Shown one piece after another: positions 19,201 through 28,153 of a DNA stretch of 64,000 nucleotides. The DNA is from Actinomycetaceae bacterium (GTDB lineage: Bacteria; Actinomycetota; Actinomycetes; Actinomycetales; Actinomycetaceae). The stretch spans positions 39,221 to 103,220 of the forward strand of contig JAUNVP010000011.1 in the NCBI GenBank assembly GCA_030537615.1. The letters run 5' to 3'. The notes under the pieces are model-generated. The model searched no databases. It was given only the letters and a program-made list of their open reading frames with translations, and had not been told where the DNA came from. The position numbers and the translations under genes are program-made. Every line of letters begins with the position of its first letter. Positions within the stretch are counted from its first letter, which is position 1.

Positions 19201-19845
19201 CGAGAAGTAGCGAATGTCGTCGACCTCGTCGCCGAATAATTCAATGCGTACCGGGTGCGGGTCGATGGGCGCAAACACGTCGAGTATGCCGCCGCGCACC
19301 GCAATCTGACCGCGACGCTGAACAATGTCCGTCCGCTCGTAACCGAGTTCAGTCAGACGTGAAATGAGGTGATCGAGCGCAACGATATTCCCCACCCGCA
19401 ACCGCAGTGGTTCCAGATCGCCAAGTCCGCCAATTATTGGCTGGAGGAAGGCCCTCAGCGGGACAACGAGAGTACGGATTTCGCCGGTCCGCGTATGAGC
19501 TCCCCCTTCGGGGTGCCGCAATCGCCGCATAACAGCGACTCGTCGAGCCATTGTGTCGCGTTGAGGGGATAGCCGTTCGTGCGGCAAGGTTTCCCACGAC
19601 GGGAGAACCTCGACACCGTCGCTATAACAACGGAGCGCGTGCGCCAGTGACTCGGCATCGCGTCCGGTCGGGGTGACGATGACAAGAGGGCGCGCCTTGT
19701 CCTGTGCCTGAGCGAGTCCAAGCAGTGGTGCTCGCACTCCCTGCGGAGCGACAATGGTTGCATTGAGGCCCTCATTAAGGGCGAATGATGCGGCCTCAGC
19801 GGCCTCATCATTGCGCAAAATATCGAGCAATCCGGAAAGAATCAT
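16243..19845 (-). CDS. mfd: transcription-repair coupling factor Mfd
   Basis: A 1200-residue ATP-dependent translocase that removes stalled RNA polymerase and recruits UvrA. Domain order follows the family: UvrB-homology module (residues 1-350, with P-S-W-E-T-L-P-H-E-R), the RNAP-interacting domain (around G-D-L-V-V-H-E-H-H-G-I-G-R-F), then the RecG-like helicase with Walker A G-D-V-G-Y-G-K-T-E-I, box D-E-E-Q-R-F-G-V and Q-L-R-G-R-V-G-R-G-R. The TRCF domain closes the protein. The start lies 9 bp after the pth stop, so the pair is probably cotranscribed. Confidence 0.97.
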   Translation of the reverse strand: MILSGLLDILRNDEAAEAASFALNEGLNATIVAPQGVRAPLLGLAQAQDKARPLVIVTPTGRDAESLAHALRCYSDGVEVLPSWETLPHERLSPQRDTMARRVAVMRRLRHPEGGAHTRTGEIRTLVVPLRAFLQPIIGGLGDLEPLRLRVGNIVALDHLISRLTELGYERTDIVQRRGQIAVRGGILDVFAPIDPHPVRIELFGDEVDDIRYFSISDQRTVGPAEDGLWAPAARELLLNDSVRAKAAHLVGRLPGAAQMLELISQGIPVEGMESLSPVLVDRMDSILDLVDPHAAVVLVDPERCESRCDDLVATTEEFLAAAWSAAAGGAEIPLQAGAASFKTLAQMRDDAAQRLMGWSHLTALPPTELATATSETIATNAPVIVSPTLMQIGARAVRPYRGKIDEAVKDLTQLQADGWTVAVTTDGPGPAKRITSILSQADVPARVCETITEPPTPGVIDVVAAPAGPGYVLEAERFAVITESDLTGRSGPTTADMRKMPSRRRKGIDPLTLSAGDLVVHEHHGIGRFLEMVSRTMGTGKQAVTRDYLLIEYAPTRRGQPGDKLYVPTDQLDQVSKYSGSDSPTLSKMGGSEWAKTKARARKAVREIAAELVRLYAARQATKGHAYSPDTPWQRELEDAFPYVETPDQLVTIDEVKADMERSVPMDRLLCGDVGYGKTEIAVRAAFKAVQDGKQVAILVPTTLLVQQHMETFAQRYAGFPVDVVALSRFSSKAEAADVKERLKAGTVDIVIGTHSLLTGTVRFKNLGLVIIDEEQRFGVEHKETLKQLRTDVDVLSMSATPIPRTLEMAVTGIREMSILQTPPEERHPILTFVGAYTDQQVSAAIKRELLRDGQVFYVHNRVEDIAKVASKVNDLVPEARVRVAHGKLSENELEQVIVDFWNREFDVLVCTTIVETGLDIANANTLIVDRADAMGLAQLHQLRGRVGRGRERGYAYFLYPADQPLTETAHERLTTIATNTDLGSGIAVAQKDLEIRGAGNLLGGEQSGHIAGVGFDLYVRMVADAVTNFRGEGEKPREEMRIELPIDAHIPTDYIAGEQLRLETYAKIATLETPADADDIRDELSDRYGPIPREIDLLFALAALRERARELGIGEIVAQGKYIRFSPVELGDAQTMRLKRLHSGSIIKTAVRSLLVPAPTTSKIGGAAVVDEALIEWTERFLDNIVDYRPSRTASAQS

Positions 19846-19854
19846 GGCGATACC

Positions 19855-20454
19855 TTACTGCGCAGTATGGAGGCGCTGCTGGGCGTAGGAAAAGGATGTT
19901 GTGACGATCTCGGTGAGTGCGTCAGCCGCCTTCTGGATCGTCACTTCCCAATCGGCACGCGAGGATCGGGGGAAGTTTGACAGTACAAAAGATACCGGAT
20001 CTTGCCGTCCGGGAGGCCGTCCGATCCCCACTCGCAAACGAGCGTAATCACGCGTTCCTAGAGCTTGGGAAATAGACCTCAGACCATTGTGACCACCTTC
20101 TCCCCCACCGACTTTTAACCGCAAGGTATGTTCAGCGAGATCCAGTTCATCGTGAACCACGATGAGTCGCTCCGGGGTGGTCTTGTAAAAGGACATGAGA
20201 GCTCGTGTCGGCTGTCCGGAGACATTCATGTAGGACGTCAAGTACGCGAGGATCGCGACTGGACCTGGACGTCCGCCCTCCCCCACGCCGATTCTTGCCT
20301 GGGCAACGTACGCGCCACTGCGGTGACTGGAAAACTGAGCTCCTGCCTCGTCAGCCAAAGCGCTCACCACCATGCGACCGACGTTATGTCGGTTATTTTC
20401 GTACTCAGCTCCAGGATTGCCAAGTCCAATGATGAGCCACGGCTGAGACGCCAC
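19855..20454 (-). CDS. pth: peptidyl-tRNA hydrolase
   Basis: Releases tRNA from drop-off peptidyl-tRNA; essential in translation. The 199-residue protein shows the G-L-G-N-P-G motif, N-R-H-N-V-G with the catalytic histidine, N-V-S-G-Q-P, V-V-H-D-E-L-D-L (catalytic aspartate), and G-G-G-E-G-G-H-N-G-L-R-S. GTG 20454 follows GGAGG. It is immediately upstream of mfd, the usual actinobacterial order. Confidence 0.96.
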   Translation of the reverse strand: MASQPWLIIGLGNPGAEYENNRHNVGRMVVSALADEAGAQFSSHRSGAYVAQARIGVGEGGRPGPVAILAYLTSYMNVSGQPTRALMSFYKTTPERLIVVHDELDLAEHTLRLKVGGGEGGHNGLRSISQALGTRDYARLRVGIGRPPGRQDPVSFVLSNFPRSSRADWEVTIQKAADALTEIVTTSFSYAQQRLHTAQ

Positions 20455-20519
20455 GTTTCCTCCTATGATTTTCGAGCGCTCTCAGTGTGTCACTTTCTGC
20501 ACGACGACGGCAATTTCGC

Positions 20520-21743
20520 CTACTGTGCCGGGGCGGATGGCGAAGCGCGCAAAAAGTGCGGCTCGTTAAAACCGCTCTTATCGAAAGCCTCAACGATAGC
20601 TTCCATGACGGTATCAACCGCATCGGTAGGAACGAGAGCAATGGATGAGCCACCGAATCCACCACCGGTCATTCGTGCTCCGTAGGCTCCGTTAGCCCGC
20701 GCCACTTCGACTGACGTATCGAGTTCCGGACAGGTCACCTCGTAGTCGTACCGCAATGATTCATGGGATTCATCCATCAGTTGTCCAAGTTCGCGTAGCG
20801 CATCGGCAGTAAGATCCGCGCGCTCCAGCACACGCACGAATGCGAGTGTTCGATGAATCTCCCTCGTCACGTGGCGCACCCGTTTCGTCTCTTCTTCCGT
20901 TAGTTTCGACCAATCGACATCATCGGAAAGCTCGACGAGTAGTGAGACACCGAGTGCGCGTGCCGCAGACTCGCACGCATTCCTCCGGCGAGCATACTGA
21001 CCGTCAGCGAGAGCGTGCGGCGCGCGCGTGTCAGTGACAAGGAGTTCGGTATCAACCGCTGCGAGATCAAACGGAATGTGCTGCACTGACTGATCTCGAC
21101 AATCTAGCAAAATGACGTGCCCTTCTACGCACCGAAGTGACGCCGCTTGGTCCATACCGCCAGTCGGGGCGCCAGCGATTTCGTTTTCAGCCTGCACGCA
21201 CGCACTAACGAGGCGGGCCCTCCCCTCGTCGGAATCGAGGAGTCGGGCTCCATCTGCCCCCATCGGCACAAGGGAATCCCACGCGGCCGCAACAGCACAC
21301 TCAAGAGCTGCCGACGATGACAACCCCGCGCCAAAAGGAACGCACGAATCGATGGCAATATCGAGGCCGGGAAGAGGTCCGTGACCGGCTTGTTCGAGAG
21401 CCCACGCCACGCCGACGACGTACGCGGGCCAACCGTCGACCGGATTATTCGAATCGTGCGTGTCGATATCGTCGAGATTCACCTCTCGCACCCCGGATTC
21501 TTGGGCGGATACCAGACGGACAATACGATCTCCGCGTTGACGTACAGCAGCAAAAGTCCGGTGCGGAAGAGCCATCGGTAGCGCGAAACCCCCGTTGTAA
21601 TCGGTGTGTTCCCCAATGACATTCACGCGTCCCGGTGCCGAATGAATTGCTGTCGGCTGCGCGGCGAAATACTGTTCGAAAAGTGCTCGTACTCGCGTTG
21701 CGCCTTCGTCCATCGTCCAGGCATCGTTCACGATAACTGCCAT
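20520..21743 (-). CDS. galK: galactokinase
   Basis: Phosphorylates galactose in the Leloir pathway. A GHMP-fold kinase of 407 residues: the galactokinase signature G-R-V-N-V-I-G-E-H-T-D-Y-N-G-G is near residue 38, the P-loop-like G-A-G-L-S-S-S-A-A-L-E is near residue 135, and M-T-G-G-G-F-G-G-S appears near the C-terminus. The catalytic aspartate is in G-G-M-D-Q-A-A-S. No galT or galE is adjacent, so the rest of the pathway must lie elsewhere. Confidence 0.95.
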   Translation of the reverse strand: MAVIVNDAWTMDEGATRVRALFEQYFAAQPTAIHSAPGRVNVIGEHTDYNGGFALPMALPHRTFAAVRQRGDRIVRLVSAQESGVREVNLDDIDTHDSNNPVDGWPAYVVGVAWALEQAGHGPLPGLDIAIDSCVPFGAGLSSSAALECAVAAAWDSLVPMGADGARLLDSDEGRARLVSACVQAENEIAGAPTGGMDQAASLRCVEGHVILLDCRDQSVQHIPFDLAAVDTELLVTDTRAPHALADGQYARRRNACESAARALGVSLLVELSDDVDWSKLTEEETKRVRHVTREIHRTLAFVRVLERADLTADALRELGQLMDESHESLRYDYEVTCPELDTSVEVARANGAYGARMTGGGFGGSSIALVPTDAVDTVMEAIVEAFDKSGFNEPHFLRASPSAPAQ

Positions 21744-21907
21744 AGTTATTCCTTACGTCGTGTTGGTATCCGCGTCTCCTAGCTTACGCCGGTGCGTGGG
21801 AAACTTTCCGGTACTTTTGACGCGCTTGCCGAAGCAATTGCCGGCAACCACAATGTATGCGGTATAGAATCCTTGCGATCACCTGTCAATTGAGGAAGAC
21901 TCACACT

Positions 21908-22456
21908 ATGCATCTGCCACCAGTGAACGAGGACGAAGAATTAATCGGCCTTGTCATTGCGGTACCCGAACCCTGGATGTCCGAATTGACGACTAGGCGG
22001 GTCGAATTCGGAGATGAACACGGGAATCAGACACCGGCGCACATTACTCTTCTGCCGCCCACCCCGATCAAGAAAAATCAGCGAGCAGAAGTGTTCGAGC
22101 ATCTTCAATCTGTCGCGTCTTCATGTTGTCCGTTCAAGATTGAGCTTCGGGGAACCGGATCATTTCGTCCGGTTTCACCTGTCGTCTACATCGATGTTGA
22201 AGCCGGTCGCCACAACCTCATCGAACTCGAAAGTGAGATCCGCACCGGAGTCCTCGATGTTCCGGTACGTTTTGAATTCCACCCGCACGTCACCATTGCT
22301 CAGCAGGTTCCCGATCAGACTCTCGACTCCGCGGAGACCGCATGTGCCGACTTCCATGCCCAGTGGACGGTGCAGGGATTCCGTCTCGATCGAGTGACCC
22401 CGGACGGTTCCTATGTGTCGCAAGCACTGTTTAATTTCACCGCCCCCACGGCGTAA
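21908..22456 (+). CDS. 2H phosphoesterase / 2'-5' RNA ligase-like protein
   Basis: A 182-residue member of the 2H phosphoesterase (LigT/CPDase-like) superfamily. Both hallmark H-x-[ST]-h motifs are visible: A-H-I-T-L-L-P-P near residue 49 and H-P-H-V-T-I-A-Q near residue 134. Such enzymes open cyclic phosphodiesters or ligate 2'-5' RNA ends; the actual substrate here is unknown. ATG 21908 has AGGAAG about 12 bp upstream; the frame from 21857 lacks an RBS. It stands between galK and the YihY gene. Confidence 0.85.
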   Translation: MHLPPVNEDEELIGLVIAVPEPWMSELTTRRVEFGDEHGNQTPAHITLLPPTPIKKNQRAEVFEHLQSVASSCCPFKIELRGTGSFRPVSPVVYIDVEAGRHNLIELESEIRTGVLDVPVRFEFHPHVTIAQQVPDQTLDSAETACADFHAQWTVQGFRLDRVTPDGSYVSQALFNFTAPTA

Positions 22457-22535
22457 TGAACCATCCAGCGTGAATTTCCTTTCGAATCTCTAGATTCAAC
22501 ACGCCATATTGAAGCATTTGCGATAGGTTCGGAAC

Positions 22536-23843
22536 ATGTCTCATGAATCCCCTCTCGCAGAAGGACCGCAAACCACTCGCCCGGCATCATCGATCGATAC
22601 CGAACCAGCATCCGATGCTTTTGATCCTCGAGCCGCAGTGGCTCCTCCCCTGTACGGCCCATCATTTAAAGAGGCGTTGGGCGCAGAAGGAATCGGCGCT
22701 AAAGTGACAACGCTACTCGAATGGTGGCAGTACACTCGCGTTGGGCGCGGCCTCAAGCGCTATTCAACGAAGCGAGGGAATCTCCTAGCCGGCGGTATCT
22801 CCTATGTCGCGCTCTTCTCGATTTCGGCTGCAATCGCCATTGGCTGGACGATATTCATGTTCGTCCTCGGTGGAAATGAGGAGCTTCGCCAGTCACTTAT
22901 CGAAGCAATCAATAGTGCAATGCCGGGCCTCCTCAAGTCCGGTGACGGTACTGGACTCGTCGACCCGGATTCTTTGAAACAAGACAGCCCGTTCACAATC
23001 ACCGGACTCGTCTCCGTCGTCGTCCTCCTGTTTTCAGCGTCAAAGGTCATGGCTGCGCTGAAAATGTCTCTGTGGTCCATGTTCGGGATTGTCCGTCTCC
23101 CCGACAATCCGGTAGTCATCAAGATCCGGGATTTCATCGGATTCATTGTCATTGCCCTCTCCGTGGTGGTGACAGCGGCACTGGGCATTGTGACGAATAC
23201 ACTCGGCGGATGGTTCCTTGAACTGATCGGATTGACAGGCGGATTCGGGAAAACGCTACTTTCGCTCGGATCTCTCGTAACCGCATTTGTCGTCGACACC
23301 ATTGTCGTCGTGCTCCTCATCCGCTACGTCGCGGGAGTGCGCGCTCCGACCCGTGACCTGTGGGCCGGAGCGGCAATCGTGGGCGTCGGGTCCGCTATCT
23401 TGCGCTATCTTGGAACGAGTGCGGTTGGCGCGGTCGATGATCCGCTCCTCGCCGGTGGAGCCGCCATCGTTACTCTTATGCTGTGGATTAACCTCATAGC
23501 CCGCGTGGTGCTCATGGCGGCTGCGTGGATAGCTAATCCACCGTTCGCCACGGTGCCGAATTCCCCCCAGCACATTCATGGGCGAGCAACGCCGAATTAC
23601 GTCACCATGAGCAACATGGATTCGCTGGCGTGGCCGCATCATACGATGACCGGAGATGTCGAACCAGATCCGTGGTTCGATCCCGAGGGCGAAGAAGTCA
23701 TCCTCGATTCCGCACAGTGGAACTCACGTGAGGGACGTCGTTTACGGCATAAAATCGATAGTCTTGATCAGCAAGCTGACGAATATCGCAGACAACTGTG
23801 GTCACTGGGCACGACCCAAAAGATCGGTGACCGTGACTCGTAA
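22536..23843 (+). CDS. YihY/BrkB family inner-membrane protein
   Basis: A 435-residue polytopic membrane protein of the YihY/virulence factor BrkB family. A 70-residue hydrophilic N-terminus is followed by six hydrophobic segments with R-G-N-L-L-A-G-G-I-S-Y-V-A-L-F-S at the first (family signature), and a 110-residue hydrophilic C-terminal tail ends in a short coiled coil (H-K-I-D-S-L-D-Q-Q-A-D-E-Y-R-R). Function in the family is poorly known; the old RNase BN assignment was wrong. It ends at the terminator 23854-23885. Confidence 0.9.
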   Translation: MSHESPLAEGPQTTRPASSIDTEPASDAFDPRAAVAPPLYGPSFKEALGAEGIGAKVTTLLEWWQYTRVGRGLKRYSTKRGNLLAGGISYVALFSISAAIAIGWTIFMFVLGGNEELRQSLIEAINSAMPGLLKSGDGTGLVDPDSLKQDSPFTITGLVSVVVLLFSASKVMAALKMSLWSMFGIVRLPDNPVVIKIRDFIGFIVIALSVVVTAALGIVTNTLGGWFLELIGLTGGFGKTLLSLGSLVTAFVVDTIVVVLLIRYVAGVRAPTRDLWAGAAIVGVGSAILRYLGTSAVGAVDDPLLAGGAAIVTLMLWINLIARVVLMAAAWIANPPFATVPNSPQHIHGRATPNYVTMSNMDSLAWPHHTMTGDVEPDPWFDPEGEEVILDSAQWNSREGRRLRHKIDSLDQQADEYRRQLWSLGTTQKIGDRDS

Positions 23844-23853
23844 ATGAAACACC

Positions 23854-23885
23854 CATCGGCCCGCGTCATTTGACGCGGGCCGATG
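23854..23885. terminator. bidirectional terminator between YihY gene and xth
   Basis: A 15-bp perfect stem CATCGGCCCGCGTCA and its complement with a 2-nt spacer lies between convergent gene ends. Confidence 0.9.
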
Positions 23886-23887
23886 TC

Positions 23888-24706
23888 TTAAGCGTAGGCG
23901 ATTCGAAGCGGAGCGTGATCTGAGAACCGGGAGGCATAATCGACCGCGCGGTCGACCACGACCTCTGATGCCGTGGCCGCGAGGCCGGGAGTGGCCAACT
24001 GGTAGTCGATCCTCCAACCGGCGTTGTTATCGAAAGCTTTTCCGCGCCACGACCACCAGGTGTAGGGGCCCTGCTCATCGCCCGACAGATCACGGGTGAC
24101 ATCTCGCCACCCCTGTGCCAACCAGGCATCGACATAGGCGATCTCCTCGTCGAGAACACCCGCCGTCTTGTTATGGTTTCCCTTCCAATTCTTGATATCC
24201 CGTTCGGTGTGAACGATATTGAGATCACCGCATACGATAACGTCGCGGCCACTGCCGATGAGCGCCTCCATCCGCTCGGTGACAAGTTCTAAATGCGCGT
24301 ATTTTTGATCCATCTTTTCCGTGCCCACTTGCCCGGAATGAAGATAGGCCGAAACTACTGTCACCGTCCGATTACCGTCGATGACATCGACTTCAAGCCA
24401 ACGGCCAGTATCGACCGGCACGGGTTCTCCGTCCGTATGAGCCCCGAAGCGCGCAGTGTCGGAGCTGATCTTCACGGGGCTGTCTTTGCGGACCGCAACG
24501 GCAACCCCGGCGCGGCCTTTAATCTCACAGGGGAAATTGACAACATCCCACAGCTCACCCAAGTGTTCGAAAGTGATAGCATCGGAGGCTCGCACCTCTT
24601 GCAAGGCAATAATGTCCGGTTGGGTGCGGGCTAATGCGTCGGCCATTCCCCGCCTCATGGCGGCACGAATTCCATTGACGTTGATAGTGCTCAGTGAAAA
24701 ACTCAT
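23888..24706 (-). CDS. xth: exodeoxyribonuclease III (Xth-type AP endonuclease)
   Basis: A 272-residue exonuclease III-family enzyme for base-excision repair. Landmarks are the N-terminal T-I-N-V-N-G-I-R-A (N7 region), I-I-A-L-Q-E-V-R (metal-ligand glutamate), V-C-G-D-L-N-I-V-H-T-E-R-D-I-K-N-W-K-G-N, T-W-W-S-W-R-G, and the C-terminal S-D-H-A-P-L catalytic D-H pair. It starts 27 bp after folD and may be the distal gene of the glyA-folD-xth transcript. Confidence 0.95.
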   Translation of the reverse strand: MSFSLSTINVNGIRAAMRRGMADALARTQPDIIALQEVRASDAITFEHLGELWDVVNFPCEIKGRAGVAVAVRKDSPVKISSDTARFGAHTDGEPVPVDTGRWLEVDVIDGNRTVTVVSAYLHSGQVGTEKMDQKYAHLELVTERMEALIGSGRDVIVCGDLNIVHTERDIKNWKGNHNKTAGVLDEEIAYVDAWLAQGWRDVTRDLSGDEQGPYTWWSWRGKAFDNNAGWRIDYQLATPGLAATASEVVVDRAVDYASRFSDHAPLRIAYA

Positions 24707-24733
24707 GCCGCCAGTATGGCAGATGGACTGGGG

Positions 24734-25636
24734 CTACTTCACCCGGGCTTGGCGTTCAGCGGCTTCCACAACGTTGGCCAATAGTAGTGCCCGAGTCATC
24801 GGACCGACGCCACCGGGATTGGGAGAGAGCCACTGCGCGACCTCATCCACTCCGTCAGCGACATCACCGGCAAGGCGAGCCTTGCCGTTCTCTCCTTCGA
24901 CGCGAGAGACGCCAACATCGAGGACAATGGCACCCGGCTTCACCATGTCGGGCGTGATGATTCCGGCCGCTCCCGTGGCGGCAACAATGACGTCGGCAGC
25001 TTTCACTTTCTGTGCGAGATCAACCGTTCCCGTGTGACACAGCGTCACCGTTGCGTTAATGTCTTTGCGCGTCAGTAGCAAGCCGATTGAGCGTCCCACC
25101 GTTGTTCCCCGACCGACCACACAGATATCCAGTCCGCGCAGATCGATGCCGTTGCGCTCCATCAGTTCAATAACCGCGCGCGGTGTACACGGAAGCGGTG
25201 AATCGATCTCCTCCGACACTCGCAGAACAAGCCGGCCCAGATTCGTTGGGTGGAGACCGTCCGAATCTTTCGCGGGATCAATTGCTTCGAGCACGCGATT
25301 CGTGTCGATTCCCCGAGGAAGCGGAAGTTGCACGATATATCCGGTGCACGCCGGGTCAGAATTCAGTTGGTCGATGGCTCCGAGAATCTGCGCTTCAGTG
25401 GCATCCGCGGGCAAATCGACGCGAATTGATTCGATCCCAACTTCCGCACAATCCCGGTGTTTACCCGCCACATACGTAGCCGAACCTGGATCATCCCCTA
25501 CGAGGATCGTGCCAAGACCAGGAATGATCCCCTGCTCGCGCAGTATTTGTACGCGGGCGGCCAACTCATTTTTGATTGTCGCGGCGCAGGCTTTACCGTC
25601 GAGCACCTGCGCCGTCCCGTTCCACGGAGCCCGCAT
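24734..25636 (-). CDS. folD: methylenetetrahydrofolate dehydrogenase / cyclohydrolase
   Basis: Bifunctional FolD interconverting 5,10-methylene-THF and 10-formyl-THF. The 300-residue protein shows the catalytic lysine segment [11 protein letters not shown], the substrate loop Y-I-V-Q-L-P-L-P, the D-G-L-H-P-T-N-L-G region, and the NADP motif [11 protein letters not shown]. Its ATG shares the A of the glyA stop (TGATG), so the two are translationally coupled and share the riboswitch upstream of glyA. Confidence 0.97.
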   Translation of the reverse strand: MRAPWNGTAQVLDGKACAATIKNELAARVQILREQGIIPGLGTILVGDDPGSATYVAGKHRDCAEVGIESIRVDLPADATEAQILGAIDQLNSDPACTGYIVQLPLPRGIDTNRVLEAIDPAKDSDGLHPTNLGRLVLRVSEEIDSPLPCTPRAVIELMERNGIDLRGLDICVVGRGTTVGRSIGLLLTRKDINATVTLCHTGTVDLAQKVKAADVIVAATGAAGIITPDMVKPGAIVLDVGVSRVEGENGKARLAGDVADGVDEVAQWLSPNPGGVGPMTRALLLANVVEAAERQARVK

Positions 25637-26919
25637 CAGTCGAGCTCCCCGTACAGGTCAAACGCATCCGTTAGCGTCTTAACACGCTCTCGCAGACCGT
25701 CGACATCGACCTCACCCGCAGCGCCTTGGACAAGGGTAGTGGCAATAATGTCGGCGACTTCGCGGAACTCGTCCGGCCCGAAACCACGAGTGGCAAGAGC
25801 CGGCGTTCCAATACGCAGTCCCGACGTCACTCGCGGAGGCCGCGGATCGAACGGAACAGCATTGCGGTTGACGGTAATGTTCACGTCGTGGAGGAGGTTC
25901 TCCGCCTGCTGACCGTCGAGCGCAGAGTTCCGCAGGTCGACGAGGACGAGGTGGACGTCCGTTCCTCCCGTCACCAACGAGATTCCGGCATCTTTCACAT
26001 CTGCTTGATTGAGTCGCTCGGCGATAATGGCCGCACCTTCAACGGTGCGTTTCTGGCGATCTTTAAACTCATCAGTCATGGCCACCTTCATTGCCACTGC
26101 TTTTGCGGCGATCACGTGCATGAGTGGTCCCCCCTGTTCACCGGGGAACACGCGCGAGTTCAGCTTCTTGCCCAGTTCAACATCACGAGACAAGATCATG
26201 CCCGAACGCGGCCCACCCATCGTTTTATGAACTGTGGTCGAAACGACATCGGCAATTGGGACAGGATTGGGGTGGAGACCAGCGGCAACAAGTCCAGCAA
26301 AGTGTGCCATATCAACCCACAGCTTTGCACCAACCTCGTCGGCAACCTCGCGGAATCCCTCAAAATCGAGAACTCGCGGATAGGCGGACCACCCCGCGAT
26401 AATGACCTTTGGTTTAATCTCACGGGCAATCTTGCGGACTTCCTCGATCTCAATGCGCATAGTCTCGGGATTCACCTGGTAGAAGTGCGCGTCGTACAGC
26501 CGACCGGAGAAGTTAATCTTCATACCGTGGGTGAGGTGCCCACCGTGATCCAAAGACAGACCAAGAATTGTGTCACCAGGATTGGCAAGGGCAGCGAGAA
26601 CAGCGGCATTGGCTTGCGACCCTGAGTGGGGTTGCACATTGACATAGGCGGCACCAAAGACTTCTTTTGCTCGTTCAATGGCGAGATTTTCCGCCACGTC
26701 GACGGCCTCGCAACCGCCGTAGTAGCGGCGCCCCGGATATCCTTCGGCGTATTTATTCGTCAACACGGAGCCTTGGGTTTCGAGAACTGCCTTGGGAACG
26801 AAGTTCTCCGAGGCAATCATTTCCAGAGTCTGACGTTGACGGGTAAGCTCATCGTGAAGAACTTGGCTGATCTGCGGGTCAAGTTCGGCCAGTGACATGT
26901 CGTTAAGTGATGTACTCAT
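25636..26919 (-). CDS. glyA: serine hydroxymethyltransferase
   Basis: PLP enzyme making glycine and methylene-THF from serine. The 427-residue protein has [24 protein letters not shown], the PLP lysine in [14 protein letters not shown], and G-L-R-I-G-T-P-A near the end. ATG 26919 follows GGAGG. The ZTP riboswitch in its leader ties expression to purine/folate status; glyA and folD then refill the one-carbon pool. Confidence 0.97.
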   Translation of the reverse strand: MSTSLNDMSLAELDPQISQVLHDELTRQRQTLEMIASENFVPKAVLETQGSVLTNKYAEGYPGRRYYGGCEAVDVAENLAIERAKEVFGAAYVNVQPHSGSQANAAVLAALANPGDTILGLSLDHGGHLTHGMKINFSGRLYDAHFYQVNPETMRIEIEEVRKIAREIKPKVIIAGWSAYPRVLDFEGFREVADEVGAKLWVDMAHFAGLVAAGLHPNPVPIADVVSTTVHKTMGGPRSGMILSRDVELGKKLNSRVFPGEQGGPLMHVIAAKAVAMKVAMTDEFKDRQKRTVEGAAIIAERLNQADVKDAGISLVTGGTDVHLVLVDLRNSALDGQQAENLLHDVNITVNRNAVPFDPRPPRVTSGLRIGTPALATRGFGPDEFREVADIIATTLVQGAAGEVDVDGLRERVKTLTDAFDLYGELD

Positions 26920-26984
26920 GAATCCTCCGATACGACTGGTTAGCAGTCCGGACGGAGCACAGTGCGCGCCGTGCCGGGTGATTC

Positions 26985-27062
26985 GAAGACCCAGGCGGGC
27001 GGCCGTTGAATCTTAGTTGTCGCTCCCCGGTGGTGGTCCACCTGCGCGCCAGTCACGACGCC
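26985..27062 (-). ncRNA. ZTP (pfl) riboswitch before glyA-folD
   Basis: On the minus strand the leader carries the pfl/ZTP signature: CGTGACTGGC, then GTGGACCACCACCGGGGAGCG, separated by a short linker from the 3' pseudoknot block CCGCCCGCCTGGG. The class binds ZMP/ZTP, which accumulates when 10-formyl-THF runs short. GC-rich pairing between here and the glyA RBS (around 26945-26980) may form the expression platform. It lies between the purU stop and glyA. Confidence 0.9.
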
Positions 27063-27075
27063 ACTTACGATACCG

Positions 27076-27088
27076 TATGAGTGAGCCG
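27076..27088 (+). repeat. GAAGGCTC-WSY-CATGG motif, partial copy (TATGAGTGAGCCG)
   Basis: An isolated partial copy of the bipartite motif in the purU-glyA intergenic region, matching TATGAGTGAGCCG. It differs from the common form at the outer GAA. Confidence 0.4.
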
Positions 27089-27132
27089 CAGGAGTATGAG
27101 TTTCACAGTACGGCTGAGGAGATTTTCCTCTC

Positions 27133-27987
27133 CTAGTTAAAGACGACCGTGCGGTCACCGTTCATGAGGACGCGGTGTTCGGAATGCCATTTGACAGCCT
27201 GCGCGAGAACCCTCCGTTCAACGTCTTGCCCTTCTGCCACGAGGTCGCGTGTCGATTCTCGGTGGGTTACACGAGTGACATCCTGTTCAATGATCGGCCC
27301 TTCATCGAGGTCAGCGGTGACGTAGTGCGCGGTGGCACCGATAAGTTTGACGCCTCTGTCATGAGCCTGAGCATAGGGGCGCGCACCCTTAAACGACGGG
27401 AGGAACGAATGGTGAATATTAATAATTCTTCCAGCCAGTTCCTGACACAGTGCGTCGGACAGGATCTGCATGTAGCGAGCCAGAACAATCAGTTCAATGT
27501 CTTCGGCTCGAACGAGGTCAAGCAGTTCCCGTTCGGCCTGCGTTTTATTGTCCTTGGTCACCGGGATGCATAAGAAAGGCTTGCCGTAAAACTGCGCCAC
27601 AGGAGCGAGATCCGGATGGTTGCCAACAACTGCAACGACTTCGATCGGTAGATCTTGGTAACGCTGACGGTACAGTAGATCCGTCAAACAGTGGCCCTCT
27701 CGTGAAACCATGATGATAGTGCGTAGCGCCCGCCCCATTTCATCAAGGTCCCATCGCGCCTCGAAGTTCTTTCCGAAATCAACCAGTCCCGCTTCGATCG
27801 GGGCTCGCCCCCGTGGGCTCTCGAGTTCAACTCGCATGAAGAACAAACCGGTATCGGGATCACCGAACTGCTGCGACTGGATGATGTTTCCACCGTTCGT
27901 TGCAATTAATGCAGATACCGCGTGAACGATGCCCGGCCGGTCGGGGCATGAGAGTGTCAAGATGAATTTCGCGCCGTGCTCAGTCAT
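27133..27987 (-). CDS. purU: formyltetrahydrofolate deformylase
   Basis: Hydrolyses 10-formyl-THF to THF and formate, balancing the one-carbon pool. The 284-residue protein has an N-terminal ACT domain (L-S-C-P-D-R-P-G-I-V-H-A-V-S). The PurN-like formyltransferase domain follows, with I-N-I-H-H-S-F-L-P-S-F-K-G-A-R-P-Y, G-A-T-A-H-Y-V and the D-E-G-P-I-I-E-Q-D-V block that holds the catalytic aspartate. It precedes the riboswitch, so it is not controlled by it unless glyA is also read from the purU promoter. Confidence 0.96.
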   Translation of the reverse strand: MTEHGAKFILTLSCPDRPGIVHAVSALIATNGGNIIQSQQFGDPDTGLFFMRVELESPRGRAPIEAGLVDFGKNFEARWDLDEMGRALRTIIMVSREGHCLTDLLYRQRYQDLPIEVVAVVGNHPDLAPVAQFYGKPFLCIPVTKDNKTQAERELLDLVRAEDIELIVLARYMQILSDALCQELAGRIINIHHSFLPSFKGARPYAQAHDRGVKLIGATAHYVTADLDEGPIIEQDVTRVTHRESTRDLVAEGQDVERRVLAQAVKWHSEHRVLMNGDRTVVFN

Positions 27988-28092
27988 GGTCTTACTCTAA
28001 GGCACGGCAGGAAACAGCGGTGAATTCACACCCGCCGCGCTCAACAGACGAAACGACGAGGACTATGTCATGCCTCATTTTTCTACCGTGAA

Positions 28093-28136
28093 GACTGAGG
28101 GCGTACCCTAGCCTCTACGCTGGTTCGCCCTCAGTC
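28093..28136 (-). terminator. terminator after the dehydrogenase gene
   Basis: An 11-bp perfect stem GACTGAGGGCG/CGCCCTCAGTC encloses a 22-nt loop just downstream of the gene ending at 28154. It could also serve as a 3' boundary for the cluster. Confidence 0.7.
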
Positions 28137-28153
28137 GACGTGACGGGTTTGAG

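Noticed and set aside
27358..27374. GACGCCTCTGTCATGAG inside purU as a motif copy
   Set aside because: Two changes in the conserved GGCTC half; isolated, within a conserved coding stretch.
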